DNA of 11,109 nt from Methanoregula sp. GTDB lineage: Archaea; Halobacteriota; Methanomicrobia; Methanomicrobiales; Methanospirillaceae. A program made the position numbers and the translations under genes. This document shows positions 1 through 7,406 of this stretch, in pieces (position 1 is the stretch's first letter; each line of letters starts with the position of its first letter). The notes under the pieces were generated by a model. It was not told the origin of the DNA. It made no database searches and saw only the letters and a program-made list of their open reading frames with translations. The stretch lies in NCBI GenBank assembly GCA_003157895.1, contig PMKW01000122.1, positions 924-12,032 on the forward strand, read 5' to 3'.

Positions 1-99
1 ATGCTTATCGATCCGCTGACAGCCCGGGCTCCCGGGCTGACCGCGGATGATACCCGTGCGGGATATACTGCACCGTCAACCGGGCTCGAGAACTACTGA
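1..99 (+). CDS. Possible 3' end of a gene cut by the left edge
   Basis: Frame 1 is open from the first base to a TGA at 97-99, giving 32 residues that end in STGLENY. The codons are GC-rich at the third position, like the real genes in this window. The other two plus-strand frames close within about 50 bases. A T-run at 152-163 lies about 50 nt downstream, as expected for the end of a plus-strand archaeal gene. The ATG at base 1 may be internal. The fragment is too short to assign a family, and chance reading is possible. Confidence 0.3.
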   Translation: MLIDPLTARAPGLTADDTRAGYTAPSTGLENY

Positions 100-151
100 C
101 CGTAATTCAACCGGGACCCCATTGCAGGCTCCTATCGATAATAGTCGCATA

Positions 152-163
152 TTTTTTTATTTT
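152..163 (+). terminator. T-tract, possible terminator of the left-edge gene
   Basis: Seven T's (152-158), then AT and three more T's, lie on the plus strand after a GC-rich stretch. Archaeal RNA polymerase commonly terminates at such T-tracts without needing a hairpin. The assignment depends on the 1-99 fragment being a real gene end. Confidence 0.35.
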
Positions 164-335
164 CCAGAGAAAAAAGGGGACACTACCTGCCCTTCGGACA
201 GGTATGCTGCCCACCTTTACCTACCTCAGCACTTTGTGAGGGGGGCCGCCGTATTACTTTTCAGATTGTAATGATACCGATAGCCCCCGATAGTCCCATC
301 AGGAAAATTTTATTTAAGGATATTTTTAATTATCG

Positions 336-600
336 TCTTTGATCGATCGCGGGGGCGCCACGAGAGGAATCAGTCGTTGCATCCGCGAAGACCGAATTGA
401 GGATGCTGTATCTCCTCAGAGATGTGGCAGAGAGAGTTTAGAGAAACTCCCTCTTGTTGAAAGTCATCAGATCTGATACGGAAGAATATCGAGGATTGTG
501 AGATCCAAAACGGAAGAAGACCGTAGTTCTTCGGCTGACCACAGGTCTTCAACCGAAATTATCAGAATTCTTCAAATGCTGCGGCGTTTATCGTTAACAG
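336..600 (+). ncRNA. Candidate structured RNA region (strand uncertain)
   Basis: Several inverted repeats follow one another. TGAGGA 398-403 pairs with TCCTCA 413-418. The arm 430-439 pairs with 444-453, ten pairs with one mismatch and loop AGAG. 466-477 is a perfect 12-base palindrome. 511-522 pairs with 544-555, as three G/C pairs, a symmetric AA/AA internal loop and seven perfect pairs. An AT-rich block with TTTTATTTAAGG at about 308-320 lies just upstream on the plus strand and could be a TATA region, so the plus strand is preferred. The limits are estimates. No known RNA family was recognised, and the region could instead be degenerate spacer. Confidence 0.25.
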
Positions 601-608
601 AAATATGC

Positions 609-633
609 AAAAAGAAAACGACCAAAACAAAAA
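609..633 (-). terminator. U-rich terminator of the fwd operon
   Basis: On the minus strand this reads as clustered T-runs (lengths 5, 4, 4 and 5, broken by single or few bases), starting about 70 nt after the fwdC stop codon. It follows a GC-rich stretch containing GGGGAGACCGGG. This fits an archaeal T-tract terminator. No strong hairpin is needed or evident. Confidence 0.5.
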
Positions 634-704
634 CCCGGTCTCCCCGTTATGGAAAGTACCGGGCAGCTGACAAATATGTTTAATGAGAAAAATATGAGAA
701 AAGG

Positions 705-1505
705 TCAGATCTTCTTGTACAGGTTGCCGTACACGACCACGCCTTTCTTCTTTTTGTGGCGTTCCCCCATATCACCGATGAAGTGGGCGAACTTTGCCTT
801 GGTGCCATCGACTTCGAGTTCGACTTCACCGTTTGGTTTGAAGCCGGGCATCATGACCTCGATAGAGCCGAAGACGAAGATGGTGCCCTCGACCATCTGG
901 CCGCCGAGCTTGCTTGCTGCATTGCCCTTGATAATCGTCTTACCCCCTTCTGCGTGGGTCATAACGTGGACATCAGCATTGCCGTTGACGATAATCTCGC
1001 CACCGAGCATATACATACCGATATCCGAACCGGCATTGCCCTTGACGAGGATCTTGCCGCCGGACATGCCTCTCCAGTCGCCGCGGTAGGCAGCGCCAAG
1101 GTAGTTGCCGGCATTGCCCTCGACAGTCAGCTCGCCCCCTTTCATAGCGGTTGCCGCGAAGGCACCGATATCACCTTTTGCGAGGATCTTGCCGCCCTTC
1201 ATCCATGCACCGACGTACTGGTCGGCAGTGCCTTCGATGACAAGTTCTCCGGCAGTCATCTTGAAACCAAGGTACTTGACCTTCTTCACATCGCCCCTGA
1301 CAACGACTTTCGTGTCTGCTGCGGTTGCACCTGCATCGCCGCTCACGTCAAAGTACTTGCCGAGCGTCGAAGTAGTATTGCCCTCGTGGACAGAGAGTTC
1401 TGCGATCTGTGCAGCCTTCTTGCCTGCGAATGCATCGGGGGATACATTGTCCGCCTCAAGGTACAGTGCAGGTGCGTTTTTCATGGTAATGGTTACGGTT
1501 TCCAT
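705..1505 (-). CDS. fwdC: Formylmethanofuran dehydrogenase subunit C
   Basis: Subunit C of the tungsten/molybdenum formylmethanofuran dehydrogenase, which makes formyl-methanofuran from CO2 in the cytoplasm. The 266-aa protein is rich in GxxGxxxxGG-type repeats between about residues 85 and 212 (WMKGGKILAKGD, MKGGELTVEGNAG, MSGGKILVKGNAG, MLGGEIIVNGNAD). These form the right-handed beta-helix shared with the C-terminal domain of glutamate synthase large subunit. In known Fwd structures subunit C is a scaffold contacting FwdA. The ATG at 1505 is chosen because GAGGTG (1513-1518) sits 7 nt upstream; a GTG at 1520 falls inside the ribosome-binding area. It is the last gene of the operon, 15 nt after fwdA. 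The tail is unusually lysine-rich (HKKKKG, about residues 250-255). Fwd and Fmd versions cannot be told apart by sequence inspection. Confidence 0.93.
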   Translation of the reverse strand: METVTITMKNAPALYLEADNVSPDAFAGKKAAQIAELSVHEGNTTSTLGKYFDVSGDAGATAADTKVVVRGDVKKVKYLGFKMTAGELVIEGTADQYVGAWMKGGKILAKGDIGAFAATAMKGGELTVEGNAGNYLGAAYRGDWRGMSGGKILVKGNAGSDIGMYMLGGEIIVNGNADVHVMTHAEGGKTIIKGNAASKLGGQMVEGTIFVFGSIEVMMPGFKPNGEVELEVDGTKAKFAHFIGDMGERHKKKKGVVVYGNLYKKI

Positions 1506-1512
1506 CTTTTTC

Positions 1513-1518
1513 CACCTC
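1513..1518 (-). promoter_or_regulatory. Ribosome binding site of fwdC
   Basis: GAGGTG lies 7 nt before the ATG at 1505. It decides this start over the in-frame GTG at 1520, which overlaps the site itself. Confidence 0.7.
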
Positions 1519-1520
1519 AC

Positions 1521-3227
1521 TTATGTTGCATCCACCTCAAGGGCGTATGGGTTCGGGACAAAGTGGTGCCCGAGTGCTTCGTAATTGTTCTGCGTCATGC
1601 TGTAGTATTTGATGAACTTCTCACTGATATCACGCATGACCTGCGGGTTGTCTTTGACCTTCGCATTGACCCAGAGCGTGCGCTTGTTGCCGTTGCTGAC
1701 AATATCGCCATTGCTGACAACCTGCACACCGCTCTTGAAGACGGCGGCGCAGCGGCTGAACGCCTTCTCGATATCTTCGGGGTCTGCTACCGGCTTGTCC
1801 GGGTTGAAGTTATATACGGCAACATCCGCATCCATGCCGGGCGCGAGACCACCGCACATGGCACCGAGACCAAGGCACTTGGCCGGGCCGGCGCGGGTCA
1901 TCTGGGCGAGCTCGTAGAGCGAGATCTCGCGGTCGAGCGTGCCGATGCTGGTCTGGGAGAGGACCTTATCCTTGTGCTTGAAAGCATTGATCTGCGTCTC
2001 ACGCGCCTTTGCGCTCATGAGCCACTTGAAGACGCGGGGGTACCGGGTGAACGGTCCTGCATTCGGGTGGTCGGTCGTGATGTAGCAGCGCATCGGATCC
2101 TTCATCATCAGGGGGATCTCAAGACCGATCGCCCACTGGATGGCACAGACCGAGATGTTCGGGCTGTAGATGTAAGGCACGACACCAGCGGCAGTCTCGA
2201 GTTCGACATCGACGTTGGCCCACTTGAGGTGGTTGAGGCCGGTGAGGTGGTGCTCGAACGGGCCGTCAGCGGTCATGGTGGTGGTCTCGTCAAGGGTGAC
2301 GTTCCCGGTATCGATGGTGATGTTCTTGTTCTTGTTGACGTAGTCCGTGACTTCCTTTGCCTTGGACTCGAAGTCGCCCCAGTTGGTTCCGCCATAGGAG
2401 TGGAACTGGCTATGGGTCAGGTGCATCACGGATTCACGGCCGAATTTGTTCTTCGCCTTCTTGCCTTCGGCAAGCTTCAGCGTATCGAGAGTGGTCTCGT
2501 AGCACCCGGGGTTCCCGAGATTGTTCGGGTGGATGTGCATCGAGTGCGGGAGGCCTAAGTACTCGTTGGCGTCGATAAGCCCGCTGACGATCTCGGCGGG
2601 GGTGATGTCGAAGTACGGGACCGGGTCGTTGACCGAGAGACAGTTCAGTCCCCATCCCCATGCTTCGGTGCCACCGGGGTTGACGACTTTTACTGCATAA
2701 CCCTTAGTCACACGGAGGAGCCATGCGATGTAGGCAGCGGTGTTTTCGATCTCCTGGTTCTTCAGGTACTCGAGGACGAACCAGTTGTTTCCGAAGACCG
2801 GGAATGCGGCTTCATCGATGATGGGGGTATCGCGGATCTCCTCGTGCACATGGCGGGCGAAGAGCGGGGGCATGGCAGCTTCCATCGCGGTGGTATAGCC
2901 CATCTTGGCATACTCGTAACCGGTCTTGAAGGTGGTCGGGATCGATGCCCCCCCGCCCATCCGCTCCATGCCCTTTGTAGGCGTGCAGCTGAAGAGCTTG
3001 TCCTCGGGCCGGTAGATACGGCCGAGGTTGACCTTGGGCCCGGCAATGTGGGCGTGGATCTCCACGGCGCCTGCCATGACTGTCTTGTCCTTGGCGTCAA
3101 TGACCTTGGCACCGGAGCCAACTTTATCTACAATCTTCCCGTCCTTGATTGCAATATCCTTCTTGTCGCCCTTGATACCCTGGACCGGATCAAAGACATG
3201 GCCGTTCTTGATGATATATTCTGACAT
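1521..3227 (-). CDS. fwdA: Formylmethanofuran dehydrogenase subunit A (amidohydrolase)
   Basis: The 568-aa catalytic subunit is a dinuclear-metal amidohydrolase that condenses formate with methanofuran, using formate delivered through a tunnel from the tungsten/molybdenum site in FwdB. The family's metal ligands are visible: HxH at His58/His60 (EIHAHIAG), the lysine expected to be carboxylated at Lys180 (YAVKVVNPGG), histidines in HIHPNN (231/233) and VMHLTHSQFH (269-276), and the catalytic aspartate at Asp386 (TTDHPN). The length is normal for the family. The ATG at 3227 lies 2 nt after the fwdB stop, with GGGGGTGG (3235-3242) 7 nt upstream, inside the end of fwdB, implying coupled translation. 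A 15-nt gap separates it from fwdC. All catalytic residues appear intact. Confidence 0.96.
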   Translation of the reverse strand: MSEYIIKNGHVFDPVQGIKGDKKDIAIKDGKIVDKVGSGAKVIDAKDKTVMAGAVEIHAHIAGPKVNLGRIYRPEDKLFSCTPTKGMERMGGGASIPTTFKTGYEYAKMGYTTAMEAAMPPLFARHVHEEIRDTPIIDEAAFPVFGNNWFVLEYLKNQEIENTAAYIAWLLRVTKGYAVKVVNPGGTEAWGWGLNCLSVNDPVPYFDITPAEIVSGLIDANEYLGLPHSMHIHPNNLGNPGCYETTLDTLKLAEGKKAKNKFGRESVMHLTHSQFHSYGGTNWGDFESKAKEVTDYVNKNKNITIDTGNVTLDETTTMTADGPFEHHLTGLNHLKWANVDVELETAAGVVPYIYSPNISVCAIQWAIGLEIPLMMKDPMRCYITTDHPNAGPFTRYPRVFKWLMSAKARETQINAFKHKDKVLSQTSIGTLDREISLYELAQMTRAGPAKCLGLGAMCGGLAPGMDADVAVYNFNPDKPVADPEDIEKAFSRCAAVFKSGVQVVSNGDIVSNGNKRTLWVNAKVKDNPQVMRDISEKFIKYYSMTQNNYEALGHHFVPNPYALEVDAT

Positions 3228-3229
3228 GG

Positions 3230-4546
3230 CTATGCCACCCCCTTGAGTTGTTTTAAACGGTCGCGGACTTTGATAAGGAACTGCTCATCGGTGAGCATGC
3301 CCTCCGGCGGTTCAACAACCTTGCGGCAGTCGATCGGCACGTTGTCCATACGATAGCAGTTGCCACCGACCTCAACACCATTGAAGGCGACCGGCACATG
3401 GAGCTTCGAGACACCGGTCGTGGGTGTCAGGTGCGGGTCGACACAGACCGAAGGCATGTTGGCGATCGGTTTGACGGCGCTGATCGGGAAATGTGCACCG
3501 GGGTCGCTGCCGATGGTGAACATGGCATCGAGTTCACCGCGGACGAGAAGGTCGATGGTACTTGTGTCGCCCGGGTTGTAGCGGGCAAATCCGCGGGTGA
3601 GGTCGACCGAGAAAGGAAACCCGAACTGCCAGGCAAAGACTTCTCCGGAGCCGGTCACATTATAGTGGCCCCGCATCGGCATGATCGAGAATTTTGTATA
3701 TTCATTCAGGTCTTTTGTTACTGCAATTGCCTCGTCGATGTTGTGGTTCTTGGAGAGGGACTGGGTGACACCCATACCGAAGAAGATGATCCCGAACCGG
3801 CCGCTCTTCATCATGTCTGCGGCCTCGCGGATCTTCTCAGCAGGGATACCGGCTACCACATCGGGGAGCCATTCGCCCTTGAACGCAACCCTGAGTGCGT
3901 CCAGGAGCTCGTAGTCCCTGCCCTGCTCGACCTGCAGGTGGACATCGGCCATCTTGGCAGTGTCGGTGACACGGGGGTCGACAACGATCAGCTTGCGGCT
4001 CATTTGTCCCTTGCCGGTGAAGAAACCACGCGGGAAGATGGAGTACCGGGACATGTGCCGGGGGTGGGCGTGGGCCGGGTTGCATCCCCAGAAGATGATC
4101 CGGTCGGCCCGGTTCTTGACTTCCCCGAGAGTACAGGTTGGAAGACCAATATCCTGCACGGCAATCAGCGTTGTACCATGGCAGGTTGCTGCGGTGTTGT
4201 CACAGCATGCCCTGCTCAGTTCGGCAATCTCGTTGCCCACGCTCTGGGCTTCGCAATTGGTGGATGACCAGCCGAACAGCATGGGCTTTTTTGCCTTTGC
4301 CAGCATCTGGGCGGAATATTCGACTGCATCATCGTAGGAGATCTCCTTCCACGATCCGTCGTCCTGGCGGAGCCGTGGCCGGGTGACCCGGTCTTTTGCC
4401 TGCGAGTGGAGGAACTTCTCGGTCCCGATAACACAGGCATTGTAGACTTCCAGGAGCTGCTTGCCGTCATCAGAAACCACCACTTCTACATCGTCGCAAA
4501 GGGTTCCGCAGAACGGACAGATTACATCGGTGATCTTCTTTGTCAT
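3230..4546 (-). CDS. fwdB: Formylmethanofuran dehydrogenase subunit B (W/Mo-bisPGD subunit)
   Basis: The CO2-reducing subunit belongs to the molybdopterin oxidoreductase (DMSO reductase) superfamily and carries tungsten or molybdenum bis-pterin guanine dinucleotide plus one [4Fe-4S] cluster. In this 438-aa protein the cluster ligands are Cys10, Cys13, Cys17 and Cys38 (CPFCGTLCDD, then YNAC). The metal ligand is Cys122 in ATCHGTT, so this is the cysteine form, not the selenocysteine form known in some methanogens. Other matches include FWGCNPAHAHPRHM and VVDPRVTDTA. The ATG at 4546 is chosen because GGGGTGA (4554-4560) lies 7 nt upstream and the start overlaps the fwdD stop as ATGA; an ATG six codons upstream has no such site. 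The C-terminal dinucleotide-binding barrel found in larger relatives is supplied separately by FwdD. Confidence 0.96.
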   Translation of the reverse strand: MTKKITDVICPFCGTLCDDVEVVVSDDGKQLLEVYNACVIGTEKFLHSQAKDRVTRPRLRQDDGSWKEISYDDAVEYSAQMLAKAKKPMLFGWSSTNCEAQSVGNEIAELSRACCDNTAATCHGTTLIAVQDIGLPTCTLGEVKNRADRIIFWGCNPAHAHPRHMSRYSIFPRGFFTGKGQMSRKLIVVDPRVTDTAKMADVHLQVEQGRDYELLDALRVAFKGEWLPDVVAGIPAEKIREAADMMKSGRFGIIFFGMGVTQSLSKNHNIDEAIAVTKDLNEYTKFSIMPMRGHYNVTGSGEVFAWQFGFPFSVDLTRGFARYNPGDTSTIDLLVRGELDAMFTIGSDPGAHFPISAVKPIANMPSVCVDPHLTPTTGVSKLHVPVAFNGVEVGGNCYRMDNVPIDCRKVVEPPEGMLTDEQFLIKVRDRLKQLKGVA

Positions 4547-4950
4547 CCTACTTTCACCCCGCATTGTCTCTGGACAAGTTCAATGCCCAGGAGGATCGGC
4601 TCGTTCATCGCAACCTCGATCGTGACCGGGACACCCTTGAAAGTCGGCATGCCGGTCGAGTAGGTGTTGTCGCTGATAACCGAGTTTGCCCACGGGCCCA
4701 TCGGGATAAACCCGAGGCCCGGGTGAGGTCCCTGGGACGTCTCGACAGCCTTGACAATGACACTGCCATACTCGCTCGTAACCCGGACATTGGTGCTCTT
4801 CCATGCGCCGAGTTTCTTAAAGTCGGACTCGTCCATTTCAATGATGCCCGCGGCAGTTCGGTACAGGGGCTTCTCCTTGCCGCCCTCAATCGCAACGCCC
4901 TGCTGGATGGTCCTGCCTGAGATCAGGTTTAAGGTAATTTTGTTTGCCAT
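4543..4950 (-). CDS. fwdD: Formylmethanofuran dehydrogenase subunit D
   Basis: A 135-aa molybdopterin dinucleotide-binding protein. It corresponds to the C-terminal beta-barrel domain of DMSO-reductase-type enzymes and completes the pterin-binding site together with FwdB. Recognisable pieces are MANKITLNLISGRTI at the N-terminus, the central FIPMGPWAN (about residues 81-89) and GMPTFKGVPVTIE (about 100-112). The ATG at 4950 is supported by AGGAG at 4956-4960, five bases upstream; a TTG at 4968 overlapping the fwdG stop is the weaker option. The gene follows fwdG by 14 nt and overlaps fwdB by 4 nt. The length is usual for the family. Confidence 0.93.
   Translation of the reverse strand: MANKITLNLISGRTIQQGVAIEGGKEKPLYRTAAGIIEMDESDFKKLGAWKSTNVRVTSEYGSVIVKAVETSQGPHPGLGFIPMGPWANSVISDNTYSTGMPTFKGVPVTIEVAMNEPILLGIELVQRQCGVKVG
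4554..4560 (-). promoter_or_regulatory. Ribosome binding site of fwdB
   Basis: GGGGTGA lies 7 nt before the ATG at 4546 and inside the 3' end of fwdD. It favours the ATGA-overlap start over the ATG at 4564. Confidence 0.65.
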
Positions 4951-4955
4951 AATTA

Positions 4956-4960
4956 CTCCT
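4956..4960 (-). promoter_or_regulatory. Ribosome binding site of fwdD
   Basis: AGGAG lies five bases before the ATG at 4950. It selects that ATG over the upstream TTG at 4968. Confidence 0.7.
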
Positions 4961-4964
4961 CGTT

Positions 4965-5225
4965 TCAAGCCTCATTCGGGACCATCTCTCCCTTGCCGGA
5001 GAGGCGGATCACATCATACGGGCAGGCATTTACGCAAACGCCGCAGCCGGCACAGAGTTCGGCCTTGACATCCAGATGAACTGATTTGCCATTCCTGACT
5101 GCATAGATCTTCTCCTTCGTAGCCGGTTCAAAGGTATGCAGTTCGAGTGCATCAACCGGACATGCAATGACGCAGTTGCCACAACCGGTGCATTGCTCCA
5201 TGTTAATATGTACAGAAAACGCCAT
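4965..5225 (-). CDS. fwdG: 2x[4Fe-4S] ferredoxin subunit G of formylmethanofuran dehydrogenase
   Basis: An 86-aa ferredoxin with two CxxCxxCxxxCP motifs, at Cys12/15/18/22 (CTGCGNCVIACP) and Cys58/61/64/68 (CAGCGVCVNACP). It can hold two [4Fe-4S] clusters and is expected to pass low-potential electrons to FwdB. Size and position as first gene before fwdD match FwdG. The start at 5225 (MAFSVHINMEQC) is chosen because family members begin just before the first cluster motif; the 24 extra residues possible upstream are basic and unlike a ferredoxin. The Shine-Dalgarno is weak (GTGAT, about five bases upstream). The larger polyferredoxin FwdF and the subunits FwdE and FwdH are not encoded in this window. 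A generic ferredoxin is the alternative, less likely given the operon. Confidence 0.88.
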   Translation of the reverse strand: MAFSVHINMEQCTGCGNCVIACPVDALELHTFEPATKEKIYAVRNGKSVHLDVKAELCAGCGVCVNACPYDVIRLSGKGEMVPNEA

Positions 5226-5354
5226 GCGTATCACACACTTGTCGTCGTAATTTCTATGGTTTCTCCGCAAGGAAGTTAAATGTTTCCAAATGTGCAAATA
5301 AACAATTTCATTAAATCATGTTAACAAAAATTTATTTTGAGTGATAGATTATTT

Positions 5355-5362
5355 ACTTATAA
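5355..5362 (-). promoter_or_regulatory. Candidate TATA box of the fwd operon
   Basis: TTATAAGT on the minus strand resembles an archaeal TATA box and would start transcription roughly 25 nt downstream (about 5330), leaving a leader of about 105 nt before fwdG. An alternative, TGAAATTGTTTATTTG at about 5296-5311, would give a shorter leader. The sequence alone does not choose between them. Confidence 0.3.
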
Positions 5363-5382
5363 CGGGGGATAAACCCCATTAT
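5359..5382. promoter_or_regulatory. Inverted repeat, candidate operator before fwdG
   Basis: ATAACGGGG (5359-5367) and CCCCATTAT (5374-5382) form nine-base arms with one mismatch around the spacer GATAAA. The repeat overlaps the candidate TATA box at 5355-5362, a usual place for a repressor site. A metal-responsive regulator (tungstate/molybdate) would fit the operon, but this is inference and no known operator consensus was matched. Confidence 0.4.
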
Positions 5383-5437
5383 TGGCCAGTTTTCCAGAGG
5401 AAATTGTGGTAGTGCCGGTTAACCAATGCATAACAGT

Positions 5438-5466
5438 AATAAAAATGTTAATTAGTTTTAAAAAAA
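5438..5466 (-). terminator. T-rich terminator of the moeA operon
   Basis: On the minus strand, T7 (5460-5466) and T5 (5441-5445) runs lie about 90-115 nt after the stop of the MoeA-PBP fusion gene. This fits an archaeal T-tract terminator. Confidence 0.45.
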
Positions 5467-5552
5467 TGGATGAAAATGCAATCCGCACACTTCAGAAATG
5501 AAAACTGTTAAGAAGGATTTTTTGTCCGATATTATGAACCGGTAATCTGGTA

Positions 5553-7406
5553 TCAAAAGTTACCCTGCCGGATGTAGCCAGTCTCTTTTGTATCGTAACC
5601 ACCCAGATTAATCAGGATTTTTTTAAACCCGGGCGAGCGGATAGCCGCTATCAGGGCAGCGAGCCGTGGATCCTCTGCATACTTCTTCCGGAACGCGAGC
5701 TCATATCGCTCCTGTGCGACAGGAACAAACGGGAGGCCCAGCGCTTTTGCCGCACTGTATACGCACATCCCGGTATCCGCCTCTCCGCTCTTCACCGCAA
5801 GGGCTACCGCGATATGGGTGGACACTTCCCGTTCATAACCAGGAATAGCGGAGGGATCGATCCCGACTCTTTTCAGCTCGTAATCGAGGAGCATCCGGGT
5901 TCCGGAGCCTTTCTGCCGGTTGATAAACAACCGGCCGGGAAGGTCGGAGAAACCGATACCGTCACGCGAGACGATTCCCTGCTGCCGTCCGGCTACACAG
6001 AGAAGGTCGACTTCGACTCCCGGCAGATATTTCCTGAGGTAGGTGGAGTTATAACTCCCGTCTTCGGCAAGAAGGTGGGTCGGTGCTGCGTGGCACTCAT
6101 CCTTTTTCAAGGTAAGGATACCACCCATGCTGCCAACATGCGTAGAGAGAAGTGTAACCCCCTGCGAGCGGATGAGATCAGCGAGATAATCGATGACCGG
6201 GTCGTGACTGCCGGTGATGAGGAGGGCGTTCTCTGCCTCCTGCACCGGCACCATCAGCCGGGCATCGACCGTGTCTCCGGTATTGAACCCCTCCGATTCC
6301 CGGGGGACTCTCAGATAAGCATTCGCCCGCACAGCGCTCATCTGGACCCCGGCACCCTTGGACTGGGGGGAGACCGTCCAGCGTTTCCCGACCTTCCCGA
6401 GCGTGCAGAGAACGAACTCGTCCGAGCCGATCTCCTTGGGGATGGCGGACGTGATGCCCGCCCGAACGACCTGCGGCTCCGGGACAAAAAGGCCATAGTT
6501 CCGGAGGAATGGCAGGATGATCTCGCGGATAACTGTCAGGGCCGAGAGGGGGTAGCCGGGCAGTCCGAAGACCGGTTTTTTGTCCACCTTCCCGATGATC
6601 GCCGGCTTACCGGGCTTAGTCGCAATCCCGTGGACCAGCACTTCACCGAGCCCCGCGATCACATCAGCGGTGTAGTCCTTCGTCCCCGCGGAAGAGCCTG
6701 CCGAGACGATGACGATATCGTTGTCTTTGCAGGCTTTTATTATCGCGTCCCGGATCTTCTCCGGCTTATCCTCGACAAAGGGGTAACGGGTGCACCGGGC
6801 GCCAACGGATTCCAGCATTGCCTTTGCCATCATCGTGTTACTCTCCACTACCTGGCCAGGGGCGGGACGGGTACCGGGCGCGACGAGTTCGCTTCCCGTA
6901 GGAATGAGCCCGATCCGTACTGTGATCCCCTCAATCTGCGTGATGCCATACGTGGCAAGGGCTCCTGTTTCATGGGGACGGATGAGGTGGCGGGAGGGCA
7001 TCACCATCTCGGACTCGGCAAGGTCCTCTCCTGCCGGGCGGACGTGCTGCCACGGGCCTGCGGATTTCCGTATCGTGTAATTTCCGTCTGCTTCCCAGAC
7101 ATCCTCAATCATGATCACCGCATCGTAACCGGGCGGGACTACATTGCCGGTGTTCACCCGGGCTGCCCGGCCGAGCGTGACCGGGTGCTGCTCAGATGCA
7201 CTGTTCGTATCAGCACTCACTATCGCGATGCCATCCATTGCTGCAAGATGGATCTCCGGCACAGAATAGGTACCAAAGATGGGACGAGCAGTGATCCGGC
7301 CGGACGCTGCTTCGAGCAGAACTGTCTCGGTAGAGGGGATACACGTGAACTCGTGCGAGAGGAGGGCGAGTACCTCATCAAGCGGCAACACTTTCAGGTA
7401 TCGCAT
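5553..7406 (-). CDS. MoeA-type molybdopterin metal-insertion protein fused to a PBP-like domain
   Basis: A 617-aa, two-part protein. Residues 1 to about 390 are a MoeA/gephyrin E-like domain, which inserts molybdate or tungstate into adenylylated molybdopterin. Matches include MDGIAI (57-62), GLIPTGSELV (166-175), SAGSSAGTKDY (235-245, catalytic-type Asp244), and KPGKPAIIGK followed by VFGLPGYPLSA (264-289). From about residue 395 to the end is a periplasmic-binding-protein-like (PBP_like/LysR substrate-type) domain, with INRQKGSGTR (495-504) and HIAVALAVKSGEADTG (531-546). No signal peptide is seen, so it is cytoplasmic. The fused domain probably senses or binds the oxyanion or the cofactor (inference). 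The start at 7406 overlaps the preceding stop as TAATG, with GAGGTGAT (7416-7423) upstream; a GTG at 7412 is too close to that site. This architecture is known in archaea, usually beside a plain MoeA, as here. Confidence 0.92.
   Translation of the reverse strand: MRYLKVLPLDEVLALLSHEFTCIPSTETVLLEAASGRITARPIFGTYSVPEIHLAAMDGIAIVSADTNSASEQHPVTLGRAARVNTGNVVPPGYDAVIMIEDVWEADGNYTIRKSAGPWQHVRPAGEDLAESEMVMPSRHLIRPHETGALATYGITQIEGITVRIGLIPTGSELVAPGTRPAPGQVVESNTMMAKAMLESVGARCTRYPFVEDKPEKIRDAIIKACKDNDIVIVSAGSSAGTKDYTADVIAGLGEVLVHGIATKPGKPAIIGKVDKKPVFGLPGYPLSALTVIREIILPFLRNYGLFVPEPQVVRAGITSAIPKEIGSDEFVLCTLGKVGKRWTVSPQSKGAGVQMSAVRANAYLRVPRESEGFNTGDTVDARLMVPVQEAENALLITGSHDPVIDYLADLIRSQGVTLLSTHVGSMGGILTLKKDECHAAPTHLLAEDGSYNSTYLRKYLPGVEVDLLCVAGRQQGIVSRDGIGFSDLPGRLFINRQKGSGTRMLLDYELKRVGIDPSAIPGYEREVSTHIAVALAVKSGEADTGMCVYSAAKALGLPFVPVAQERYELAFRKKYAEDPRLAALIAAIRSPGFKKILINLGGYDTKETGYIRQGNF

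Larger units (their letters stand above)
100..704. other. Gene-free region with AT-rich block and stem-loops
   Basis: No reading frame here has a credible start, ribosome binding site or protein-like composition. The stretch holds a T-tract (152-163), an AT-rich block at about 302-335 that could be a promoter, a chain of stem-loops (398-555), and the U-rich terminator of the minus-strand fwd operon (609-633). No tRNA or rRNA signature was seen. Confidence 0.5.
5226..5552. other. Intergenic region: fwd promoter and moeA-operon terminator
   Basis: This AT-rich 327-bp gap follows the end of the moeA operon and precedes fwdG; both operons run on the minus strand. Its right part (5438-5466) has T-runs on the minus strand, fitting termination of the upstream operon. 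Its left part must hold the fwd promoter. It contains several inverted repeats: 5359-5382, TTTCC-AGA-GGAAA at 5391-5403, and the palindrome GGTTAACC at 5417-5424. No protein gene was found. Confidence 0.6.

Noticed and set aside
47..271. 74-codon plus-strand frame near the left edge
   Set aside because: It runs across the T-tract at 152-163, has mixed codon use and no ribosome binding site, and is unlike a folded protein.
370..552. 60-codon minus-strand frame in the left intergenic region
   Set aside because: It starts with TTG without a ribosome binding site, has no family resemblance, and overlaps the stem-loop region.
756..2558. 600-codon plus-strand open frame antisense to fwdC and fwdA
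   Set aside because: It lies wholly opposite two certain genes and crosses their boundary. Its sequence is a mirror of their GC-rich codon bias, with no family signature.
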